In this document: one piece after another, positions 11,761-22,375 of the stretch
Position numbering within the stretch: position 1 is the stretch's first letter
Layout of the letters: every line of letters starts with the position of its first letter
NCBI GenBank assembly: GCA_036245805.1
Contig: BTRK01000005.1
Span: 34,949,469 to 35,013,468 of the forward strand
DNA length: 64,000 bases
Reading direction: 5' to 3'
DNA from: Pristionchus mayeri
Taxonomy: Eukaryota; Nematoda; Chromadorea; Rhabditida; Neodiplogasteridae
Made by a program: the position numbers and the translations under genes
The notes under the pieces: generated by a model
What the model was told of the DNA's origin: nothing
What the model saw: only the letters and a program-made list of their open reading frames with translations
The model's database searches: none

Positions 11761-12275
11761 GTCAAAGCGCGGCACTTCTCATTAAGTGATTCACTTCGCA
11801 ACGCGCTCGATTCGGGAGAAATGGCAAATTAGAAAGTTCAAATTCGGAGGACAAATTCTTCCTATTCGACATACAATCGAAGAAATTTATTGTTTCGTGA
11901 GCTCCAGGCTGAGATTAGTCACGTATTGGATGGACTGCTAAGTAAATGATCGAGCGAGGGGATTGTCCCTTTTACAATAACACACACTTATCGAGCCATG
12001 TTCGACAGCGTAGTCAAATTGTATTTATTTCCATGCGACGTGCGTCCTCATAAAGCCCATTAGTTGTTTAGAGCATCAGTTGTGAGACCCGAGCAGGCGC
12101 TCCTTCTTGTCCTTTCCGATCGCTGCGACTCAACGTGGACGCACGGTTCATCTTTCCACCGGGACACCTTCAAAAAAAGCTGATTATTGATAGTATTGTT
12201 ACTAAATTCCTCGAAAAAATCAACACATTTTGTCCTCATGTCACATCGATTAAAAAACTAATTGATTTGGCTAAT

Positions 12276-12814
12276 TCACCCGATATTTGATGCATCCACA
12301 CACTGAGTCGAGCATCCCATCCGAAATTTGTCACCAACGGCAAACTTGACATCTTCCAGTGAATATTCATCGCCTTCGAACCAGAATATCCACTCCCGTG
12401 TTAGATTATCCCATTCCACTTTGTCGTAGTTGATCCAACGTGTCTGAAATGACGATAACCTTTCGGAATTCTCAGGTAAGATACATAGGAAATTTCACCT
12501 CTCCCACAACTGCAATGCATTGCCCCATAGGGCAATTGATGCTCGTAGCTCCCTCGACAATTCCATCCGTACAGGTGCCATCAATGCACTTGTCTTTGAA
12601 GAATTTCTGGCAATCTGATGCAAACAGTTGATCGAAGGTTCGCAATCCAAAAACACCAATAACTTACAAAGGTCGCCGAAATGAGCGAATCTGCTACAAG
12701 AAGCTCATTAACTTTGTAAATTAAAACATACGGCTTGACATTCGTCTTCATAGGGACACACGCCAACGCAGCAGAGAGGAGAAGGAGGAAGAATTCGAGT
12801 GAAGCAGCGAGCAT
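12276..12814 (-). CDS. SC2: small secreted Cys-rich protein, C-S-T-Q-C type
   Basis: The minus-strand start M-L-A-A-S-L-E-F-F-L-L-L-L-S-A-A-L-A is a clear signal peptide. Exons 12614-12499 and 12443-12276 (TGA 12278-12276) are firm. They encode C-Q-K-F-F-K-D-K-C-I-D-G-T-C-T-D, S-I-N-C-P-M-G-Q and then W-I-F, G-D-E and R-M-G-C-S-T-Q-C, matching SC1 exon for exon. The 5' joining is less certain: 12814-12732 plus a 23-nt exon 12690-12668 keeps phase and gives 129 residues. Reading past the stop through a further exon near 12168 is possible but unneeded, because SC1 stops at the same place. A TATATAA word sits just upstream near 12850. Function unknown. Confidence 0.7.
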
Positions 12815-13523
12815 TGATAGGTGATGAAATGGCAGAAATATCTCGATTATATAGCACTCTTAGGAAGGAATGAATGCAAAACTCATCTCTTCGATCACTG
12901 AGCATCTCAGCGGACAGAGGAAGAAAAAATGGCAATCAAGATTTGCAGCTCCTAATGTCTTTCACATCCCTTCTTTCTTTCCCTTGTCCACGTGTTCCAT
13001 CATTCATATCTCCCCATTTTTTCGAAGCGATTCCTCTCATTCTCTGATCCTTTTTTAGCATTCCTTAATCTCTTCACAGAGGCTCCTTGATATCTCTATC
13101 TTTCTCTCTCCCCACGTCTCCCTCTCCTTCTCCCCTCTCTTTCCGCTCTCCTCTTCCCCATTTTCTATCTCGTCTCTCACCTCTTCTCCCCTTCCTCCCT
13201 CTACAATTTCCCTTTCTCGCTCTGTTCCAAACTCCTTTAAGGTGCCCTCCGTTCCTTTCGCACTCGAACCTGCTTGAGTGGGCGAAATGTGGTTCCAAGG
13301 AAGGAAATGATCGGTCAAATGCCCCGAGTCGTTGTCCGCTGGTGGAAGCCACTGCCAAGCGACGGCGAGAGTTTGCATCCATACGTCCCAGTGAGCGACG
13401 TGTTTGAATCACAAAGAATCTCGCACTTAATTCCTCGGGCATTTAATTCCTCGAATTTTGCGGATGTAGGTAGAACAAAATGATTTACGTATTCATACGA
13501 CCAGTCCTAAGCATGCGTATGTA
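12815..13523. other. Intergenic stretch with a long pyrimidine tract
   Basis: The SC2 promoter side is followed by about 150 bases (13085-13240) of CT-rich sequence. The long overlapping frames here (Arg/Glu-rich on one strand, Ser/Pro/Phe-rich on the other) are products of that base bias. Confidence 0.6.
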
Positions 13524-14765
13524 CTGGGGTGTCCGGAAAGTTCGTATAATGCTTCGGAAAAAAGTCAGTTCGCGATCAAATGCAGTGATTGCGCAATCTG
13601 TTTGTCAACAATGTATTGCATCATTCTGACGTTGAGTAGTGAGAGGATTTAATCAGTCTCCTAGTTGCTACATTGATTCTTGTGATGGACTCCCATCTCT
13701 ACCTCCGAGCAGTTTTACTTCATTACTACCGTCTTGGCCGATCCGTGAAGGAGGCCCACTCTGCCCTGGCCCAGTCGGAAGGAGCTGACGCCCCCTCCAT
13801 ACCCTTCTGCTATAAGTGGTTCTCCCGCTTCAAGAAAGCGGAGTTTGGTCTCGATGATCAACCCCGCTCTGGACGCCCTCCCTCCCTCGATCAGCCTCTC
13901 GTTCTCCGCACACTGAAGCGCAAGCCCATGGCCAGTGTGCGTGAGTTGAAGAAGGATACTGGTACTCCCAGATCAATGGTGTCCGATATCCTCCATCGAT
14001 CTGGGAAGAAGCCGAAACTCCCACAAGTGATTCCCCATGACCTCTCCCCCGAACAGCTGAAAAATCGTGTTCAAGTCTGTCGGGAATTACTCCATCGTAG
14101 ATCCAATCTTCGATGGGTCAATTCCATCATCGCTACAGATGAGAAGTGGATCACGTACGATAACCCTGTGAGGAGACTGCAATGGGTGGATGCAGATGAG
14201 AAGCCCACGCCCGTCCCGAAGAAGGAAGAGCACGGAAAGAAGGAACTCCTCTGCTTCTTCTTCTCAGTGCTCGGTCCCATCTACTGGGAGATCCTCGCAC
14301 CTGGCACCAGCATCAATGCCGACCTCTTCTCTGAACAACTGGAAGATGCCGCGATCAGAGTCCCTCCCAGACTCCTGAACCAGGGCAAAATTCTTCTTCT
14401 GATGGACAATGCTCGCCTACATCGAGCGAAGATGACCCAGAAGAAAATGGACGAGCTGAAGATCGAGAGGATTCCCCATCCACCGTATTCCCCGGATCTC
14501 TCCCCATGTGCCTACCACTGCTTCCGCTCTCTCTCTGACTTCTGCAAAGGAAAGACGTTCAAGAATCGAGATGAAGTTGTGAGGGCTTTCGTGAACTGGG
14601 CGGTCTCGAAGAAACCCGCATTCTGGAAGAGAGGAATCGAGACCCTGCCCAATCGCTGGAGGGAGGTAGTGAGAAAGAAGGGGGCATACATTGGTCACTG
14701 AGAATTGTAAAGCATTGAATAACAAATAAAAACAAAAAAATATACGAACTTTCCGGACACCCCAA
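13524..14765 (+). mobile_element. mariner transposon, copy 1
   Basis: A 1242-bp element with terminal repeats TGGGGTGTCCGGAAAGTTCG and its inverse, flanked by TA (13522-13523 and 14766-14767). It holds one uninterrupted transposase frame. A second copy lies at 20807-22046 on the opposite strand, differing by scattered substitutions and small indels, so the two share a recent source. Confidence 0.95.
13685..14701 (+). CDS. mariner transposase, full-length but catalytic-site mutant
   Basis: The frame from the ATG at 13685 encodes 338 residues, the usual mariner length; the open frame extends a few codons further upstream without an ATG. The N-terminal third has the paired helix-turn-helix region (Y-R-L-G-R-S, W-F-S-R-F-K, then the R-S-G-R-P-P linker). 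The catalytic part shows T-D-E-K-W (Asp 152), M-D-N-A-R (Asp 241) and Y-S-P-D-L-S-P. The third acidic position, 34 residues after Asp 241 as in DD34D mariners, is Ala (GCC, 14510-14512) where copy 2 has Asp (GAC). Family knowledge says all three Asp are needed for cut-and-paste transposition, so this copy should be inactive for cleavage though it may still bind ends. Confidence 0.93.
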   Translation: MDSHLYLRAVLLHYYRLGRSVKEAHSALAQSEGADAPSIPFCYKWFSRFKKAEFGLDDQPRSGRPPSLDQPLVLRTLKRKPMASVRELKKDTGTPRSMVSDILHRSGKKPKLPQVIPHDLSPEQLKNRVQVCRELLHRRSNLRWVNSIIATDEKWITYDNPVRRLQWVDADEKPTPVPKKEEHGKKELLCFFFSVLGPIYWEILAPGTSINADLFSEQLEDAAIRVPPRLLNQGKILLLMDNARLHRAKMTQKKMDELKIERIPHPPYSPDLSPCAYHCFRSLSDFCKGKTFKNRDEVVRAFVNWAVSKKPAFWKRGIETLPNRWREVVRKKGAYIGH

Positions 14766-14910
14766 TACTTGTTGATGGAATAAAGTGTACAAAAGTTGAT
14801 GAGGAACACACTCGAAAGGTGAAGAGCACAATGTGTCAAAGTTTGTATGGCGAGGTGCCCAGAGAATACGTAGGATACCCACAAGAACTAGACGCTGCTC
14901 TGTTCTCAGG

Positions 14911-15018
14911 GATTGCAACAATTGTCTGACTCTCTTCAGTTTGTACGCTCTCTCGCCGGTCAGAGATACGAGAGAGCATGCAAACTGAAGACAGTCAGAC
15001 GATTGCTCCAGGGCTTGC
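14911..15018. repeat. Hairpin repeat, type H1
   Basis: Inverted arms of about 40 bases: GTCTGACTCTCTTCAGTTTG at 14924 pairs with CAAACTGAAGACAGTCAGAC near 14981-15000. Near-identical arms form the hairpin at 58315-58410, and a diverged relative lies near 39590-39680. It sits just beyond the GR1 stop codon. Confidence 0.75.
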
Positions 15019-15035
15019 AACAACAGGAGGCAAGT

Positions 15036-16834
15036 TCACGCGGGAGAGATGTCCTGCAGTTCAGCAGCGGGCTCAATTCGACGTCCTCTGAAAATTCATC
15101 GTTGAATTAATGAAGATTACATTGTGAGACTTCCACAATACTATCTCTGGATTCGCTTTTATAGTCCAATATTTGGAAATTTTGAAAAATAAAAAAAATG
15201 AAAACGCTCACTGGCAAAATCCCATTCTCTTATCCGCTATCATCAACATCCACGCCTTCACAAATGTGAGCATGAACACGGGGATCACATAGAACTGCCG
15301 GATTGCTGGCACGAGTGTCCTCTACAATCAGCATTGAATCATTTTTGGTTTTTTTCTATATTGAAACTGAAACAAGTGAAAATACAGTCTTGTTCACCGC
15401 ATTGACCAGAGCTACAGTTAGAAAGTAGGCAGTCATCGTGCAGAGGGAGACGATAAGGAATCCGACGACTAGCGTGAGCGTCTTTTCATGAGCGTCTGTG
15501 ATGTTCCTGAACGATTTATAGGTTTTTATACGTTGTAAAATGTGAAACGGTGGATGGAAACGATCATTCTGCGACAAGATTAGCTCGTGGCAGAACATTA
15601 CAGGTCAGAAATATCAATGTTCGTCGCTGCTTACCCATTGTGCCTAGCAATTAGGAGTTGATACAATATGAGGAAATAACATGATGCACAAAATAGCGTT
15701 CCCAGAGCGCCGATGATTGCCGATTGTGAGGCATTTGACTACAAGAGATGCATTGAATATGGATACAATGGGGAAATTCTCAAAATGTTGATTGGAGTTC
15801 TATCATACTATAGAAATATTAGCCCCTTGTCAGGTATGGTTCTAGGGTGCTATGTGCGTTTGATTGTTTAGCTTACAAGAAAATACTTTTAATTTTTTTC
15901 ATAAGATCGCTCTAATGAGTGCATAACGAATGTCAATTTACCTCGATGACTCCCGGCGGAACATAGAAGACCAACGTCCCATTTGCGTTGGGCACAAAAC
16001 GAATTTCGACGTTTTGTAATATTTGTCTTGCAACCATGCATAGGGGTACGAAGAGGCTTATAAGCCATAATACACAGTTCGGAGTTCGATCGAGAAGCTG
16101 AAATTTAAAAAAAAAGTGAATTATTGTTAATTATTCTTGTGGATCCGTGAAAATGACAATTTGTTAACGTAGAATAATCAACATAATGATGTTATAATCT
16201 GACTTACGTGTTTTATTCTTGTGGTAGATTCGCATACTGAAACTGCTCGATAAAATGACTGAAGTATGACTCCGAAGACCTGTATATGATCAACACATGC
16301 ATATAAGAACTGGTCATTTTTAAATAGCTCCTTTCCTTTCATTATTTCATCAGAAAGGAAAAAAAATATGAAGCCTACTACTCACTTGAAATTGATAGAA
16401 ATAGTACACTTCATTGTAGAAAATTTGCGCCAAATATCCACGATCAGCAACATATTGTTCTCCGAACATGAAGTCATGGGTTATTGCCATACCAGCTAGA
16501 TAGGTGAAGAGCAGAAATATCTCGAGTATACTCTGTATATTAATTATTAATTTTACAACTTTTATCTCTTCCATTTGATCGAATTACTAGAAAAGTAAAG
16601 ACTCGGCAAAGAATATAGCATATAATTATAGGAAAAGATTACCTGAATTATGAAAAGCCGGTGAAAAAGCGTCTTGTATCGAGCTTCTCTTTGCAGGACG
16701 TACACCTTCAAAGTAACAAATTACATATGAAATAATTATAAAAATACCGTTATATTCACAACAAAGAGTATGCACGTGGACGGTATGACGAACATGGCGA
16801 TGAGAATCCAATAGTATACTCTTAGAAAAGCCAT
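15036..16834 (-). CDS. GR1: serpentine chemoreceptor-like GPCR
   Basis: Nine exons on the minus strand join in phase: 16834-16748, 16705-16643, 16532-16386, 16279-16208, 16097-15942, 15738-15635, 15506-15386, 15321-15212 and 15087-15036 (stop 15038-15036), 303 residues. Hydrophobic helices are visible in most exons, for example W-I-L-I-A-M-F-V-I-P, I-L-E-I-F-L-L-F-T-Y-L-A, V-L-W-L-I-S-L-F-V-P-L, C-Y-F-L-I-L-Y-Q-L-L, T-L-V-V-G-F-L-I-V-S-L and F-M-L-T-F-V-K-A-W-M-L. The layout fits the nematode Srg/Srv group, but that assignment is tentative. A longer reading of the seventh exon (from 15568) is open but would break phase. Role inferred: plasma-membrane receptor for small external ligands. Confidence 0.75.
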
Positions 16835-17650
16835 GAAGCGCCTGCATAAGGGACATTCGAAAAGTACAGTCGCAAAGTTCGAAAAGTTCAACAAAGGTTT
16901 ATGTCGAGCGAGCTACTCTCTCCAGATAGAAAATTCAACACGAATTTGAGCGTTGTTATGACACGACATCAAACAGCGAGGTAAAAATAGGTGCATCGAG
17001 ACTCGAAAGCGTGCAAGTTGTCAAGAAATTGAAAGATGCATGAACTAGAAAACGATATTTTTAGATGTAAAGAACATATGAGGCTGCTTGCGTTACTAGG
17101 GTTGTATGATGTTATTCAAGGAATCCAACAGAATCAAAGTCCGAAAGCTTGTTTTTACATCTTCAGATGTAATTGCGCGCTCAGGTGCGAAGATACGTCA
17201 AGTTACTCTAGTACTATTTATAAATATCTGGGAGGGGGAGGATATGTAATATTGCGCGAAGACAGATTTGCATTTAATCTGGGCGTAATTTTTTATGTCC
17301 TCTATTCGTACGAATTTATGTCTCTAGCTGCAAACTTTATGGACTGTGTTATACTTATTCGGAAGAATCTAATTATCAGGAAAGAAAAACAACGAGTATC
17401 CTCGTACAGAAGTTCTTGTGGGAGTTCAAAGTGAATACTCCATATTGAAACTAATATCTATCTCTCCCTGCCTATCATCTGAATCTCAGTTCTGCCAAGA
17501 AGGGAACGGAGGCGGAAAATCCATTGAAGAATCATCGACGTCACATCAAAGTACACTCTCATTTTCTCTCTGCGAGCGTGGACTTTCTTTGATTTGGGAT
17601 ACAAGAGGGCTTAAAATAATTGTTTATCAATTCAATCCGTGCAAACGTGT
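16835..17650. other. Intergenic stretch upstream of GR1
   Basis: A 132-codon open frame at 17036-17434 on the plus strand has one hydrophobic segment but no splice partners or paralogue, so I do not call it. Otherwise nothing was recognised. Confidence 0.4.
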
Positions 17651-18446
17651 TCAAAAACACCAATTCGAGCAACCGAATTTGTAGGGCTGCCCAACTTGTT
17701 TCTCGTACGGTTCAATCGGATGTCCATCGACTCTCCACTTCGACGTTCTCGGATCCTTTTTAATCGACTTCAGATTCATCACGAATTTCTGCAACGAAGC
17801 GATTAAAACTGTATTGAGGACCAAACTTAGGCAACTAAGTTGTTAGCATAATTTTAGAGCAACGAAACGTGGTGTATTTACAGAAGAAAATTCTTTCCCC
17901 ACAATACCACAGTAAAAACAACTCACAGGTCCCTTGATGAACAAGCAGCTGTTAGCCGGGCACGAGATCTCATTCTCCGTCTCCACAATACCATCCGAGC
18001 AAGTGATCTTCATATTGGCGGGAGCACTGACGAATGCTGCGTTGCATTCCGAGAGGGTCAGAGCAGTGAAGGACGTCAGACCTGAATTGTACGAGCGTTT
18101 CCTATGCAGTATCTTCGGAAAGTATTTGACAGCTTTTTCTTTTCGTCATTGTTCACGGACCACACTCCATGTATTGAGCTAAACATTGAAGTAGGAATTG
18201 CAAATCTGAGGGTCAGAGCTATGCATGATGTTAGGACCTGGATGGAACAACATTTGATTGCGTTTTTTTCACTAATTTTTCGCACGGTGGCTTGTTGTAT
18301 TGGTTAGGAATTTTGCTTGACAAGGTTTTCGAAGGGATATACAAAATAAGTAAAATTTTGACAGAGATTATCGAATTACCTGCACGTATGCATCCGACTG
18401 CCACGAGAAGGATGATAATAGATAGGGAGGATAATTGAGGGATAGG
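17651..18446 (-). pseudogene. SC3: small secreted C-S-N-W-C protein gene lacking its start codon
   Basis: Exons on the minus strand: about 18446-18380 (signal peptide region), 18081-17927 and 17788-17651 (TGA 17653-17651). They code for L-S-I-I-I-L-L-V-A-V-G-C-I-R-A, then G-L-T-S-F-T, E-C, I-T-C-S, E-I-S-C-P, C-L-F-I-K-G-P, then M-N-L, D-P, W-R-V-D-G, P-Y-K-F-G-C-S-N-W-C-F. Exon sizes match the paralogues (138-nt last exon). The codon aligned with the ATG of SC4, SC5 and SC6 is CCT, within a small local duplication, and no in-frame ATG lies between the TATA word and this exon. The body is otherwise intact, so loss is recent or a non-AUG start is used. The penultimate motif reads S-N-W instead of S-T-W. 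Confidence 0.75.
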
Positions 18447-18480
18447 GAGGATAAAGTGAAAACCTATGGGAGATGGAGGG

Positions 18481-18489
18481 CTTTTATAG
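18481..18489 (-). promoter_or_regulatory. TATA box of SC3
   Basis: The minus strand reads CTATAAAAG about 35 bases before the expected start codon position, the same spacing as the TATA words of SC4, SC5 and SC7. Confidence 0.6.
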
Positions 18490-18593
18490 ATCCTTCTTGT
18501 AAGCAGAATGATTATTTTCGGTTTATTGGATGTTCCTTGAATAGCGGAACAGGCCATGTCACATGCCTATCAATCGAGATAATGTGTAGAAGG

Positions 18594-18840
18594 AGAGATT
18601 CGGATCCGGAGGATGTGGATTGTTTTCTTTCTTTCTCTCTCTCTCTCTCCCTCTTGAGAGATAGTGGATTCATCGTCCACGGCGGAATACGCTCTATCGC
18701 ATGTTAGAAAAGAGAAAGAGCATTTGAAATAGAGAAACTCTGCAAACACTGATTGGACAGGCAATCGCGTTGGATGGAGGCGCATGCTCGTACAATAGCG
18801 GAACAGCTTGGATGAGTGTGCAATTGCTGTTGAAATTCCA
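18594..18840 (-). promoter_or_regulatory. Shared upstream module of SC genes (SC3 copy)
   Basis: On the plus strand the block contains GATAGTGGATTC, CGCTCTATCG, GAGAAACTC, CAAACACTGATTG, ACAGGC, CGCGTTGGATGG, GTACAATAGCGGAACAGCTT and GTGCAATT in this order. The same ordered words occur at 26085-26276, 27465-27725 and 29840-30072, always upstream of a minus-strand secreted-protein gene. Confidence 0.7.
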
Positions 18841-19192
18841 CCGAATTTCGGAAACCGATGAGTAGATCGGTTTGTTTTGCTTACTGTAGCCTTCTCTCAT
18901 CTCCTACAGTCTCGTCACAATCAGAATCAATATGCAACGGCGTGTTATTCAAGGGGTATCAAGTGTATCGCAGTATGTGTTTGCGCCGAAAACAGGGTTT
19001 TTTTCTGGTGTAATCACCTTATGTTTTCCCGAATTACAACTAGTCTGGTTTGATAGAGGTGCCTAGTCCATTACGTATGCACAAGATATTAGGTTGGTGC
19101 AAAAGTTTCTTTACAAAATTACTTCCCCAGTTTTCGTGCTATATCTTGCTTCGCTATTGAGCAATCTTGATGGGGTGTTTCTTATTATATTA

Positions 19193-20456
19193 TCAGGTTG
19201 TAACAAAAGTTTTGCCCGATTTTCCAATTTTCGTTTTAAGCATACACCGTCTTTTATTCTCAAGATCTTTTCATATTGTTTAATATATTCGTTGAGTGAT
19301 TGGATGCTCTTTCTATCACACATTAGTATAAACCGAACCTTTTCATATCATGGTCGCATTTCAAAGTTAAAGTTACTGCTTTTGATATCTGAACTACATA
19401 TTTTTGGGGTCAGCACTCTACGGACATCCGTGATAATGCAAATATCAAGGTATATTTGGAAAGTGTGATGAGCAAGCATAATAAAGAAATATCTAAATAG
19501 GGATTACCACAAAAGCGTTACAGAAACTCAGGTCATTTTTTATCTTTCGTCAAAAAGGGCTTGGTCGGAATCAGTTCCTTACACCGGATAGCCGTAGCCG
19601 CAAGTCTATCGATTTCAAATGCATTTAAACTTTAAGTACCTTCCATGGTAAGCTCACTTTTATTTTCAAGTGGACATAAAATGATTCTATTTAAAAATGC
19701 AATATTGCATACTCAGAAACTGATATTAAAGTGTCGAAATTGATGTTTCCATAAATGTCATGTTTCCAGCATACAAGAAAGCTCAGACTTTATATTGTTA
19801 ACAGAACAAGCAACTGTTACTCCGTCACTTATTGGCTTGGCCTAGTCAGGGGATAGCTTCCTTTTGAGGAGATCGGCTCGAACTATGTACACCGAATTCC
19901 AATATTTTGGCTGTGATGACCATGATTAAAAATTTCAGAAAATATCAATTGTCTAGAAGCGGAAAAGGCTATGCTCCATTATTCCTTTATGATATAAAGC
20001 CCCATGGTAGTAGATGTAAAAGAACTTAAGATGAAGTCAGAATGTTTGATTCTTGAATCAAGATCAACAATCCTTTGATCAATGATTATTATCGAATAAT
20101 CGATTTCAATGATCAGTTAATTGTGATACATTGAAGCAACATCTATATCTAATATAGTTTTAGAAAGTACATCCAGCGGGCTTGCCACTCCACTATATGA
20201 TATTATACAACAATGTTTTCTCTTAGAATATGAGCGTGACAAACAAATATATGTACATAGTGAATATTTCACTTTTGGCGAAATAAGGTTTTCTCTCATT
20301 CCCTGAACGCGGGATGTGAATCGAAGATGTGATTTTAATGGACAAGTATTACCCAAATATATACTATAAAGTTAGGTCGTGACGTTTCAAGAGAAGCCTT
20401 TTAGGAGATTTAAAACTTCATGGTCGAAATCGGGCAAAACTTTTGTTACAACCTAA
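19193..20456. mobile_element. TTAGGTTGTAAC-type MITE nested in the stack
   Basis: The ends AGGTTGTAACAAAAGTTTTG (left) and CAAAACTTTTGTTACAACCT (right) are perfect inverses over about 25 bases and are flanked by TA. Length 1264 bp, no transposase frame. Confidence 0.85.
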
Positions 20457-20806
20457 TAGTAGATGTATACTCTTCATAGCGCACCTTTGCTCAATCCTGC
20501 TTGGTCGGGTGTTCAGGCGGGGTAAGATGCCAAAGTCAAAAAATTCAAATTTCCTCCGGATTATTTGATAGGTTATTTCTCTATACACTGTAGTGATTAT
20601 ACCGCAATAACAGCATTTTCGTAAAGCACATTTACTTGGAATTATATTGTATGTGCTGCGCCAGATCAGTCATGAAATAGATTGCTAAGGGAGGGTCGAT
20701 TTTCGGAAACATCAGTTCTTGAAACTAGCATAATTTTAATAATCGTGCTCTACAATTTTGCCGGATGAGCAATTGGTCACATATAAAGCTAAATCAGAAG
20801 AACCTA

Positions 20807-22046
20807 TTGGGGTGTCCGGAAAGTTCGTATAATTTTTTGTTTTTATTTTTTATTCAATGCTTTACAATTCTCAGTGACCAATGTATGCCCCCTTCTTTCT
20901 CACTACCTCCCTCCAGCGATTGGGCAGGGTCTCGATTCCTCTCTTCCAGAATGCGGGTTTCTTCGAGACCGCCCAGTTCACGAAAGCCCTCACAACTTCA
21001 TCTCGATTCTTGAACTTCTTTCCTTTGCAGAAGTCAGAGAGAGAGCGGAAGCAGTGGTAGTCGCATGGGGAGAGATCCGGGGAATACGGTGGATGGGGAA
21101 TCCTCTCGATCTTCAGCTCGTCCATTTTCTTCTGGGTCATCTTCGCTCGATGTGGGCGAGCATTGTCCATCAGAAGAAGAATTTTGCCCTAGTTCAGGAG
21201 TCTGGGAGGGACTCTGATCGCGACATCTTCCAGTTGTTCAGAGAAGAGGTCGGCATTGATGCTGGTGCCAGGGGCGAGGATCTCCCAGTAGATGGGACCG
21301 AGCACTGAGAAGAAGAAGCAGAGGAGTTCCTTCTTTCCGTGCTCTTCCTTCTTCGGGACGGGCGTGGGCTTCTCATCTGCATCCACCCATTGCAGTCTGC
21401 TCACAGGGTTATCGTACGTGATCCACTTCTCATCTGTAGCGATGATGGAATTGACCCATCGAAGATTGGATCTACGATGGAGTAATTCCCGACAGACTTG
21501 AACACGATTTTTCAGCTGTTCGGGGGAGAGGTCATGGGGAATCACTTGTGAGAGTTTCGGCTTCTTCCCAGATCGATGGAGGATATCGGACACCATTGAT
21601 CTGGGAGTACCAGTATCCTTCTTCAACTCACGCACACTGGCCATGGGTTTGCGCTTCAGTGTGCAGAGAACGAGAGGCTGATCGAGGGAGGGAGGGCGTC
21701 CAGAGCGGGGTTGATCATCGATTCCAAACTCCCCTTTCTTGAAGCGGGAGAACCACTTATAGGAGAAGGGTATGGAGGGGCGTCAGCTCCTTCCGACTGG
21801 GCCAGGGCAGAGTGGGCCTCCTTCACGGATCGGCCAAGACGGTAGTAATGAGTAAAACTGCTCGGAGGTAGAGATGGGAGTCCATCACAAGAATCAATGT
21901 AGCAACTAGGAGACTGATTAAATCCTCTCACTACTCAACGTCAGAATGATGCAATACATTGTTGACAAACAGATTGCGCAATCACTGCATTTGATCGCGA
22001 TCTGACTTTTTTCCGAAGCATTATACGAACTTTCCGGACACCCCAA
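20807..22046 (-). mobile_element. mariner transposon, copy 2, nested
   Basis: A 1240-bp element with the same terminal repeats as copy 1, flanked by TA (20805-20806, 22047-22048), inverted relative to copy 1 and inserted in the 19089-22130 element. Confidence 0.95.
20871..21885 (-). pseudogene. mariner transposase, frameshifted and nonsense-mutated
   Basis: The start ATG is at 21885-21883. Relative to copy 1 there is a one-base deletion near 21850, a second one-base deletion in a C run near 21776-21781, and a CAG-to-TAG nonsense codon at 21191-21189 just before the G-K-I-L-L-L-M-D-N segment. The third catalytic Asp that copy 1 has lost is kept here (GAC, 21062-21060, in S-P-C-D-Y-H). The remaining open pieces are 21931-21656, 21644-21189 and 21170-20871. 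Confidence 0.92.
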
Positions 22047-22196
22047 TACCTGAGTAGTGTTTTGGAACAAGTAAAGAAATTACGAGAAAACTTCGAAAAT
22101 ACCTTGTAAAGAAACTTTTCACCAACCTAATATTTAGGATTTTAGCATGTGATACACGAGACAATTATAATTCAACGTTTATTCAGTTCCAGATGA

Positions 22197-22260
22197 CTGT
22201 GTTCAGAGACACCAGGTCGAGCAACCGAACTTGTAGGGCTTTCCTACGTGTTTCTCGTAT
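22197..22260 (-). pseudogene. Duplicate fragment of the SC4 last exon
   Basis: About 64 bases repeat the end of SC4 exon 3 (the part for Y-E-K-H-V-G-K-P-Y-K-F-G-C-S and the Trp-Cys end) about 180 bases downstream of the real exon; the copy stops abruptly at 22260. Confidence 0.8.
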
Positions 22261-22375
22261 TAGTGGGCGCGCCTGTCCAGTGCGATTCGAAATGCCCAAA
22301 ACGGATTTTTTAGGAGAGAGAAACACAGATAAGCGTTTATCAACCAGCTGAAATACATCCCCCAGAAGAATGTGT

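Larger units (their letters stand above)
19089..22130. mobile_element. TTAGGTTGGTGC-type element, host of a nested stack
   Basis: The left end TTAGGTTGGTGCAAAAGT at 19089 and the inverted right end at 22113-22130 are flanked by TA on both sides (19087-19088, 22131-22132). The two termini agree over about 27 bases, apart from one missing base. Two younger elements lie inside (19193-20456 and 20807-22046). Without them the host is about 0.53 kb and non-coding, so it is a non-autonomous element with Tc1/mariner-like target preference. Confidence 0.8.

Noticed and set aside
13055..13442. Overlapping Arg/Glu-rich and Ser/Pro-rich frames
   Set aside because: They are products of a CT-rich tract read on both strands.
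14417..15023. Long frames antisense to the mariner transposase
   Set aside because: Shadow frames; the sense frame carries all the domain motifs, and the same shadows recur in copy 2.
15507..15568. Longer seventh exon of GR1 starting at 15568
   Set aside because: It is open but breaks phase with the preceding exon; the acceptor at 15507-15509 keeps it.
17036..17434. 132-codon plus-strand open frame with a hydrophobic stretch
   Set aside because: No domain, no paralogue in the window, no flanking splice pattern and low-complexity ends; could be chance.
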